From Bacteroidales bacterium (lineage in GTDB: Bacteria > Bacteroidota > Bacteroidia > Bacteroidales > NBLH01): a stretch of DNA of 15,004 nucleotides. The translations under genes and the position numbers were made by a program. Shown here piece after piece: positions 9,601 through 15,004 of this stretch. Position 1 is the first letter of the stretch, and every line of letters begins with the position of its first letter. The stretch covers positions 1 through 15,004 of the forward strand of contig JAKIUH010000059.1 in assembly GCA_021647685.1 (NCBI GenBank). The letters run 5' to 3'. Below the pieces are notes generated by a model, which ran no database searches, was not told where the DNA came from, and saw only the letters and a list, made by a program, of their open reading frames with translations.

Positions 9601-12600
9601 ATCAAATATTGAGTTTATTGAGTTTTGGCTGATGGATCCTTTTTTGGAAACTCAAGCCAATAATCCCGGTGGTGATTTATATTTTAACTTGGGTTACATC
9701 TCAGAAGATATTTTGAAAGATACCCGTAAGAGTTTTGAAAACGGATTGCCGGTAACTGCCGACGGAGACTTAGTAGATACCACTGTTTGGGGGCGTATTC
9801 CTTTGCAGCAATCATTAGTAAATGCTTTTGATAATGACCCTGCTGCCAGAGTATTTCAGGATGTAGGGCTGGATGGTTTAAGCAGCGAACAAGAAAGGAG
9901 TTTTTTTGCCGATTATTTGGAACAAATTTCAAATACATTCGGTGCCGGAAGCCAAGCTTACTTAAAAGCACAAAATGATCCTTCAAGTGATGATTATCAT
10001 TTTTTCAGAGGAACAGATTATGACAATCAAAATGTAAAAATACTCGATCGCTATAAATATTATAACGGTTTGGAAGGAAACTCTCCAACAGCAGAACAGT
10101 CTCCTGAGCCTTATCCTACTACTGCCACACTCCTTCCTGATGTAGAAGATATTAATCAAGACAATACGCTGAATGAAGAAGAAACCTATTTTCAATACAA
10201 GGTTAGCATTCGCCCTGAAGATATGGAAGTAGGAAAAAACTACATAGCCGATATTAGAGAGGCTACCGTTTCAAGACAAGATATGCCCGATACGGTAATT
10301 AAGTGGTATCTGTTTAAAATTCCGGTTTATAAGCCGCAGCAAAAAATAGGTCCGATTTCTGACTTTCGTTCCATTCGTTTTATGCGTTTGTTTCTTCGAG
10401 ATTTTAGTGAAAGCATAGTATTACGATTTGCCCGCCTTGATTTGGTTAGGAGTGAGTGGCGTACTTACCGGGATAATATCACTCAAGGAACAGAAGGAAC
10501 TACCTATCCTCAAACCGAAGATGAAAGTTATGATGTATCAGTAGTGAGTATTGAAGAAAATGGTTCCAGAGTGCCGGTAAATTATGTTTTACCTCCGGGT
10601 ATTACAAGAGTAACTGACCCAACAAATCCTTACCTGAGACAATTAAATGAGCAATCTATTTCCATGCAGGTGCAAGATTTGAATGATGGAGATTCTAAGG
10701 CTGCTTATAAAAATATAAATATTGATATTAGGCAGTACAAACGTTTACAAATGGAGGTACATGCCGAGGCTTTAATTGATGATGTTCTTGAAGACGATGA
10801 GTTATCTGTTTTCATAAGAATTGGTTCGGACTTTAAACAAAATTATTACGAATATGAAATTCCGGTAAAATTAACGCCTTACCGTTCTAATTATGATAAT
10901 GATTCTGAGGCTGATCGTTTATTGGTTTGGCCAAAAGAAAACCGGATTGATTTTGAATTGCAGCTTTTGCAACTTGTAAAAGAAATGCGAAATAATGCCA
11001 TGCGTAAATCCGGTTCAAATGTAGAACTAATCACACCATTTGTTCAATATTTGGATGATAATAATATTCCGGTTGATATTACTGCAAGCAAAGGAAGAAA
11101 AGTTGTGGTGGTTGGAAATCCAAATTTAAGTAATATTAAAGCAGTAATGATAGGAGTTCGAAATCCAGCACGGCAAAACAATCCTAATCCCGATGATGGA
11201 TTACCCAAATCAGGTTTGGTATGGATGAATGAATTGCGTGTAACCGATTTCAGGCAAGAAGGTGGCTGGGCATCAAATATGCGCGTTAGTACAAAGCTTG
11301 CTGATTTGGGTAGCTTTACCGTATCGGGTCACACAAGTAAAAGCGGTTTTGGAAGTATCGAAGATAAAATTAATGACAGACAATTGGAAGACCGCTATTC
11401 CTATGATTTAGCAACCAATTTAGAATTAGGTAAATTTTTCCCTAAAAAAAACAGAGTTCGTATTCCTTTATTTTTTAGTTATGGTGAAAATGTAAAAAGT
11501 CCATTGTATAATCCCTTAGACCCGGATATATTATTAAAAACAACATTATCCAATCCTGAAATATTACCAATTGAAAAAGATTCAATCCGGAAAATTGTTT
11601 TGGATTATGTACGACGTAAAAGTTTTAATATTACCAATTTTAAAATTGAAGGAAATCCTGCCCGCTTGCAAGGCAAGAAAAAACCCTTTTATCATATTTC
11701 TAACTTTTCGGCAAGTTTTGCTTACAACGAAATTTATTCACGAAATATTAAAACACAATACAGTATTACTAAAAATCATGCAGGTTCTTTTGCCTATGTA
11801 TTTAATAATCGACCTAAAAATTATGCTCCGCTTAGAAAAGTAAAATTATTTAAAAATAATGCTTTTAAATTAATTCGGGATTTTAATTTTTATTTAATGC
11901 CTACGATGTTTTCTTTCCGAACGGATATGGTACGCAGGTATCAAGAAAATTTAGTGAGGAATATTACCGATGCCAATGCATTAATAACTCCTACTTATAA
12001 AAAAGATTTTACTTGGAGAAGAAGCTATGATTTAAAATACAGCCTGACAAAAGCCCTGAAATTTCAATATACAGCACAAAATACTGCCCGGATAGACGAA
12101 CCCTACGGTTCAATGAATCCAAGCGACCCTGATTATAATGAAAAGCGTGATACTTTATGGCAAAATATTCTTTCTTTTGGAAGAAACACCAATTTTAACC
12201 ACCAAATTATTGCCAGCTATAACATACCTATTTCAAAAATTCCACTTTTAACATGGACATCGGCAACAGCCCGATACAAAGCAACCTATAATTGGGAAAC
12301 AGGACCGCAAACAGGGGCTGTTCAATTAGGAAATAAGTTATCAAACTCGAACACTATTCAAATAAACGGACAGTTAAACTTCAATAAAATTTACAGTAAA
12401 ATTCCTTATTTGAAAAAACTTAGCCAAAGAATGAGGAGTGGAGCAAAAAAAGTAGTAAAATATAGAGAACTTACTTTCAAAAAGGAAAATCTAAGGTTTA
12501 AAAAAGACATTGGTAAATCCATCATTCATAATCTAAACACGGAAAATATTACCATAAAAGTTACCGATGAAAACGGTCAAGAAATTAAAGGAGAACTGAT

Positions 12601-14137
12601 TGTTGTAAATAAAAACAAAATAAAATTTAGGGCAACGGATAATTATCGTAATGCCACAGCAATTGTTACCGGTAAAAAAGAAATTCATGATAATTTCTTA
12701 CGTGCATTGGGTGATAATTTAGCTTATTTTGTTATTGGCTTAAAAAATATCACGATTACCTACGAAAAAGGTGGAGGAACTATATTACCCGGTTATTTGC
12801 CGGAAACAAAATATTTTGGCTTGAATAAAATAAACGGAATTACGGCACCCGGCTTACCGTTTATAGCAGGCTGGCAAGATGTTGATTTTGCGAGATATGC
12901 AACCGATAATCAATGGGTTACTACTGATTCATTACAAACATCGCCTTACGTGATGACCAATACTGAAAAAATTAATATAAAAGCCAGTTTAGAACCTATA
13001 AAAGGATTAAAAATAGATATAATTGCATTTAGAAATTCTGCATCATCAAGAAATGAATATTGGATTGCTGATGAAAATGGAGTATTTAATCCACATAATC
13101 GTTTATTTACAGGAAATTTTAGTATTTCCATATTAAGCATGAATACTTCATTTAAAAATTATGGTACCAATTATTTTTCAGAAGTTTATGAAACATTTAA
13201 AAATAACCGTTTTGATATTGCCTGGCGATTGGCAAGAGAAAGAGATGCTTCACGACTTCCGGGTAGTCCTCAATACGATATCAATCAACCCAACACAGAC
13301 CCAATTACCGGTACTCCGTTAAACGATGGTTACCCCAATGGATATTCAGCCCTTTCGCAAGAAGTATTAATTCCTGCATTTTTGGCTGCATATACCGGAA
13401 AAGATGTAAATAAAGTTGATGCAAGTCCTTTCCCTAAAATACCAATGCCCAATTGGCGCGTAAATTATAATGTACCGGAATTTACATCAATCATTAAAAC
13501 ATTTAATATCAGTCATTCATATCAATCTACCTATAATGTTGGTTCATATACTACAAACCCGTTTTTTAATTGGGACGAGCAAGCCTACGATGGCTATAGT
13601 TGGACAAGAGATAACAACAACGGTTTGTTTATTCCCGAACAGGAAATTGCAACAGTTTCAATTACCGAAAGTTTTAACCCTTTGTTTAGTGCCGATGTTA
13701 CATGGGTTTCAAACTTAAACACAAAATTAGAATATCGACGAGGAAGAACGCTTACTTTAAGTTTTTCAAATAATCAACTTATTGATTTAATTACTTCGGA
13801 AATGATTATTGGAGCAGGTTATCGTTTTGATCAACTCCCAATTATCATAAAAACACGCAACAGTCAACAAAAATTTCAAAGTGATTTGAATTTACGTGCT
13901 GATTTTTCACTTATGAAAATGATGACCATTATCCGTAAACTGGAAGAAGGAGTAGATCAAATTACTGCCGGGCAAGATGTTATGGGCATACGTTTTTCGG
14001 CTAATTATGCATTAAACGAACGCTTTAATTTAACCGCTTTTTATAATCAAGACATTAACGCCCCAAAGATATCTACATCATTCCGTACATCCAATATAAA
14101 ATTTGGAGTAAGTGTACGATTTTCATTGATTCCTTAG
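6620..14137 (+). CDS. sprA: T9SS outer-membrane translocon SprA/Sov
   Basis: This 2505-residue protein is a full-length member of the SprA (Sov in Porphyromonas) family, whose Flavobacterium member forms a very large 36-strand outer-membrane barrel that passes folded T9SS cargo to the surface. The TTG at 6620 directly follows an in-frame TAG (6617), so it is the earliest possible start. It yields a signal peptide: Lys-Arg, then a hydrophobic run to about residue 25. The next ATG (6665) would remove the basic end. Visible landmarks are a SprA_N-type segment from ~152 (NPKLNVNIKGFDKIFGSNVI), YIDDFEGT (~836), FYPNEKGPYNY (945-955), RWGGIMR (979-985) and LPGYLPETKYFG (~2057). The protein ends on an amphipathic barrel strand, KFGVSVRFSLIP. 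I found no cysteine in it. In Flavobacterium the pore works with PorV and a plug protein, neither encoded here. The stop is TAG. The beta-helix protein upstream is a likely substrate. Confidence 0.96.
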   Translation: MKRNSYHIFPISLILMFLYIVLSANTVVNTKNNSFNGNFSVLPPDTINEDTIKLPYPFKDESDIYNEQEETSPLFLSKPSNIHTEVEFNPFTGEYEIKQKVGSLDYRTPTVMSFDEYREYSRKNDIDNYWTLQRKTQSNLSQGESFLNTYLNPKLNVNIKGFDKIFGSNVIDIKPQGSAELIFGINISKIENPTLPVKLQRSATFDFDMKIQMGVTGNIGDKMKVGINYNTEANFDFENQTTISYTGDEDELIQSIEAGNVSLPLTGTLINGSLSLFGVKTALQFGKLRVTSIFSQQKSESKTINIEGGAQITDVEINATDYESNRHFFLSQYFKDNYDKALANLPVINTGVNITRIEVWVTNKTGNFDNSRNIIAFMDLAEDQNNIYAKSLFHQTGQGVYPYNELNNLYEEMNTTYQGIRDINQISAVLNPLLASDNFAPIIDYTKIENARLLSPSEYEINTKLGYISLKTPLNDDEVLAVAYEYTVAGKVYTVGEFSNSGIDAPSTLILKMLKGPAMIPNIPTWDLMMKNIYNVGSYRINSEDFYMDIYYNNDKSGTTVNYIDKGNIKGIPLLKVMGLDQVNVQLDPQPDGIFDFIDKITINASNGRIIFPVREPFGSHLREKIGNDAIASDYVFEELYDSTQSIAEQNAEKSKFLMKVSYRSSGGSEISLNAINVPEGSVKVTANGAELIEGTDYIVDYNIGKVNILNHGLLESGTPIQITLESNTFLNFNRKTLLGTHLDYIISDNFTLGGTLLHLSEKPLTNKVNIGDEPISNTIWGFDGNYSTEFPLLTKLIDALPFIETKETSTIEVNGEFAQLIPGHSKTIGKNGNSYIDDFEGTKTSIDLKTQYSWVIASTPRGQPDLFPEGDLVNNLENGFNRAKIAWYNINTDLLRTTGATPPNITRQDQLSNLVREIPEKEIFPNKESYTGYPTILSVTNIAFYPNEKGPYNYDVAGVPGISAGIDQNGNLLNPQSRWGGIMRQLQTNDFEASNIEFIEFWLMDPFLETQANNPGGDLYFNLGYISEDILKDTRKSFENGLPVTADGDLVDTTVWGRIPLQQSLVNAFDNDPAARVFQDVGLDGLSSEQERSFFADYLEQISNTFGAGSQAYLKAQNDPSSDDYHFFRGTDYDNQNVKILDRYKYYNGLEGNSPTAEQSPEPYPTTATLLPDVEDINQDNTLNEEETYFQYKVSIRPEDMEVGKNYIADIREATVSRQDMPDTVIKWYLFKIPVYKPQQKIGPISDFRSIRFMRLFLRDFSESIVLRFARLDLVRSEWRTYRDNITQGTEGTTYPQTEDESYDVSVVSIEENGSRVPVNYVLPPGITRVTDPTNPYLRQLNEQSISMQVQDLNDGDSKAAYKNINIDIRQYKRLQMEVHAEALIDDVLEDDELSVFIRIGSDFKQNYYEYEIPVKLTPYRSNYDNDSEADRLLVWPKENRIDFELQLLQLVKEMRNNAMRKSGSNVELITPFVQYLDDNNIPVDITASKGRKVVVVGNPNLSNIKAVMIGVRNPARQNNPNPDDGLPKSGLVWMNELRVTDFRQEGGWASNMRVSTKLADLGSFTVSGHTSKSGFGSIEDKINDRQLEDRYSYDLATNLELGKFFPKKNRVRIPLFFSYGENVKSPLYNPLDPDILLKTTLSNPEILPIEKDSIRKIVLDYVRRKSFNITNFKIEGNPARLQGKKKPFYHISNFSASFAYNEIYSRNIKTQYSITKNHAGSFAYVFNNRPKNYAPLRKVKLFKNNAFKLIRDFNFYLMPTMFSFRTDMVRRYQENLVRNITDANALITPTYKKDFTWRRSYDLKYSLTKALKFQYTAQNTARIDEPYGSMNPSDPDYNEKRDTLWQNILSFGRNTNFNHQIIASYNIPISKIPLLTWTSATARYKATYNWETGPQTGAVQLGNKLSNSNTIQINGQLNFNKIYSKIPYLKKLSQRMRSGAKKVVKYRELTFKKENLRFKKDIGKSIIHNLNTENITIKVTDENGQEIKGELIVVNKNKIKFRATDNYRNATAIVTGKKEIHDNFLRALGDNLAYFVIGLKNITITYEKGGGTILPGYLPETKYFGLNKINGITAPGLPFIAGWQDVDFARYATDNQWVTTDSLQTSPYVMTNTEKINIKASLEPIKGLKIDIIAFRNSASSRNEYWIADENGVFNPHNRLFTGNFSISILSMNTSFKNYGTNYFSEVYETFKNNRFDIAWRLARERDASRLPGSPQYDINQPNTDPITGTPLNDGYPNGYSALSQEVLIPAFLAAYTGKDVNKVDASPFPKIPMPNWRVNYNVPEFTSIIKTFNISHSYQSTYNVGSYTTNPFFNWDEQAYDGYSWTRDNNNGLFIPEQEIATVSITESFNPLFSADVTWVSNLNTKLEYRRGRTLTLSFSNNQLIDLITSEMIIGAGYRFDQLPIIIKTRNSQQKFQSDLNLRADFSLMKMMTIIRKLEEGVDQITAGQDVMGIRFSANYALNERFNLTAFYNQDINAPKISTSFRTSNIKFGVSVRFSLIP

Positions 14138-14228
14138 AATATGTTTTAAAAATGTTTAAATTTGTTAATGGGCATTTCTTTTATCAATATTTTAACATTA
14201 ATCGATTATAAAGGTTACTGTCATAATG

Positions 14229-14250
14229 GTTTACGTAAACGTAAACAACG
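14229..14250. repeat. GTTTACGTAAAC palindrome with overlapping GTAAAC repeat
   Basis: GTTTACGTAAAC (14229-14240) is a perfect 12-bp palindrome, and GTAAAC recurs immediately at 14241-14246, followed by AACG. The pattern resembles a small dimeric repressor operator, but there is no adjacent regulator gene, so function is unproven. Confidence 0.35.
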
Positions 14251-14306
14251 TCGATTATAAAATAAGTTATATTTTATTAATTTTTTACTACCTAGGGATT
14301 TTTGTT

Positions 14307-14334
14307 TATTAAATATTTTATATTAAATATTTTT
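14307..14334. repeat. 14-bp tandem repeat upstream of promoter
   Basis: TATTAAATATTTTA (14307-14320) is followed directly by TATTAAATATTTTT (14321-14334), matching at 13 of 14 positions. It abuts the candidate -35 box. It could be an UP-element-like AT tract or a slippage-prone duplication. Confidence 0.6.
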
Positions 14335-14363
14335 TTGACTATAACAAATTTGATGAGTATTTT
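14335..14363 (+). promoter_or_regulatory. Candidate sigma70-type promoter for the 14393 frame
   Basis: TTGACT (14335-14340), a 17-base spacer and TATTTT (14358-14363) match the general sigma70 layout; a TATAAG at 14363 would have a 22-base spacer. This TTGACA-like form is typical of Firmicutes/Mollicutes and unlike the Bacteroidota TTTG/TAnnTTTG type, fitting a foreign source for the tail. The ATG at 14393 follows about 30 bases later without a clear Shine-Dalgarno. Confidence 0.35.
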
Positions 14364-14392
14364 ATAAGATGGTTGTAAAGAAAAGTGTTTAA

Positions 14393-14623
14393 ATGTCATA
14401 TTTAGAATATACAGAAGATTTTAAAAATTTAAAAAATTTCAATAAAAAATATAATTTTAAAAGTTTATCTAAAAATAAACTAGTAAAACAAAATGAATTT
14501 TTTTCAGATATTTTTTCAATTTCAAAATTTGAAGAAAATTGAACTTCTTTTGGTTACGTAAATAAAATTGGAGATGGTGTTGCTATAGTTGCTGGTTTAG
14601 ATAATATTAAGTCAGCTAATGAA
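14393..14623 (+). pseudogene. N-terminal fragment of a mollicute-like F1-ATPase alpha-type subunit, with in-frame TGA
   Basis: The frame starts at ATG 14393 (MSYLEYTEDFKNLKNF...), runs 49 codons and meets TGA at 14540-14542, then continues as TSFGYVNKIGDGVAIVAGLDN. The G-x-V-x-x-I-x-D-G-V-A-x-V-x-G-L-x-N pattern is that of the N-terminal beta-barrel of ATP synthase alpha subunits. Reading TGA as Trp, as in the Mycoplasma/Spiroplasma code, gives one uninterrupted frame. The Lys/Asn/Phe-rich composition also suits mollicutes. About 50 residues precede the barrel, longer than in ordinary AtpA, so one of the divergent F1-like ATPase alpha paralogues of mycoplasmas is possible. The nucleotide-binding part is absent because the similarity stops near 14620. 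In the standard code only a 49-residue peptide would be made. The match rests on motif recognition of a short stretch. Confidence 0.5.
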
Positions 14624-14980
14624 ATTACATTAAATGCTTTAAATACAGAAGACAGAAGAATTAGTGCTCAAATTTATTCTGCTCCAACCAAAAAACGCCA
14701 GTTTAGAGATTTAAAACGTCAACAAGATATCAAGGAATCATTATATCTATATTTATTACAAAAGCGTGAAGAATCTGCTATATCACATGGTGTAACGTCG
14801 CCCAATGCTATAATTATAGACGAGGCTTATGCTAGCTCACTCCCTATTTGGCCAAAAAAAGAAATATTGTTTTTAGGAGCCTTTATTTTAGCTTTTCTTA
14901 TTCCAACTAGTACAGTTTATATTTTGGATATGTTGGATACAAAAATTAGAAATAAAAATAAAAACGAGTCTCACGCTTAA
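14624..14980 (+). pseudogene. C-terminal fragment of a Bacteroidota Wzz/Wzc-type polysaccharide chain-length protein
   Basis: In the same frame as the preceding fragment, the translation becomes NTEDRRISAQIYSAPTKKRQ and then RDLKRQQDIKESLYLYLLQK. This is the periplasmic helical GNVR-type region of Bacteroidota Wzc/exopolysaccharide tyrosine-kinase-associated proteins. PNAIIIDEAY and the Pro-rich PIWPKKE precede a hydrophobic helix (about 14864-14926), the usual second membrane segment. LDMLDTKI then leads into a short Lys/Asn-rich tail and TAA (14978-14980). Family members set O-antigen or capsule chain length at the inner membrane, and in this phylum a cytoplasmic BY-kinase domain normally follows the helix; here it is missing. 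There is no plausible start of its own and no first membrane helix, so it is a fragment. Trp is TGG (14849-14851), in contrast to the TGA upstream. The 5' boundary is an estimate within about 14605-14640. Confidence 0.6.
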
Positions 14981-15004
14981 TATATAAGATTACACTATGC
15001 AAGT

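Larger units (their letters stand above)
14138..14392. other. AT-rich non-coding gap after sprA, likely containing an assembly or rearrangement join
   Basis: These 255 bases are far more AT-rich than sprA and hold no convincing gene. They contain the palindrome TAATCGATTA (14199-14208), two copies of TCGATTATAAA (14202-14212 and 14251-14261), a cluster of GTAAAC repeats, a 14-bp tandem repeat and a sigma70-like promoter. The longest forward frames are about 30 codons. If the following frame is of mollicute origin, the join to Bacteroidota DNA must fall in this gap, but I cannot place it exactly. Confidence 0.5.

Noticed and set aside
1..14137. Genetic code 4 for the whole organism
   Set aside because: The genes here use TGG for Trp, stop at TAA or TAG, and show no in-frame TGA; only the tail shows one.
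14168..14260. 30-codon forward frame ending in a basic tail (GLRKRKQRRL)
   Set aside because: It is short, has no recognisable family, and part of the basic tail comes from the CGTAAA repeat. It could be the 3' end of a mollicute gene, but there is too little to support a call.
14180..14275. Reverse-strand frame of about 25 codons (IIDVVYVYVNHYDS...)
   Set aside because: It is short, without a start codon, and produced by the palindromic repeats.
14226..14312. 28-codon forward frame with a hydrophobic end
   Set aside because: It overlaps the repeats in another frame, has no start context, and AT-rich DNA readily gives Ile/Leu/Tyr-rich short frames.
14393..14980. TGA as selenocysteine in a fused protein
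   Set aside because: No selenoprotein family or SECIS-like hairpin is seen, and the product joins two unrelated families.

Overview
The window looks like a Bacteroidota (Bacteroidetes) chromosome for about its first 14.1 kb. The evidence is a very large SprA/Sov homologue, the outer-membrane translocon of the type IX secretion system (T9SS), and a giant secreted protein ending in a T9SS type A sorting domain. AT-rich DNA and weak Shine-Dalgarno signals fit this assignment. I cannot name a genus.

Layout of the main part, all on the + strand: (1) 2-5725, a 5'-truncated gene for a giant surface or secreted protein with many right-handed beta-helix coils, two cadherin-like domains and a T9SS C-terminal signal. 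(2) 5726-5990, an intergenic region with a strong perfect hairpin and a weak candidate promoter. (3) 5991-6572, ruvA, a Holliday-junction branch-migration subunit. (4) 6620-14137, sprA, complete at 2505 residues and apparently starting at TTG. From memory, ruvA next to sprA/sov is a conserved neighbourhood in Bacteroidota (Flavobacterium, Porphyromonas). The first gene encodes a likely cargo of the machine whose pore is encoded by the last, although the hairpin and gap suggest separate transcription.

The last ~870 bases (14138-15004) do not fit the rest. After the sprA stop comes a very AT-rich stretch with a 14-bp tandem repeat, a sigma70-like promoter and an ATG. It opens a frame that reads like the N-terminus of a mollicute (Mycoplasma-type) F1-ATPase alpha-like subunit, with an in-frame TGA where that code reads Trp. 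Within the same frame, near 14620-14632, it changes without a stop into the C-terminal part of a Bacteroidota Wzz/Wzc polysaccharide chain-length protein (GNVR segment plus last membrane helix), where Trp is TGG. It then stops where a BY-kinase domain usually follows. The simplest reading is a chimeric assembly of unrelated fragments at a contig edge; a real rearrangement is the less likely alternative.

I found no RNA genes, CRISPR arrays, intact insertion sequences or defence systems. The most notable biology is the T9SS cargo/translocon pairing. The most notable anomaly is the mosaic 3' end.
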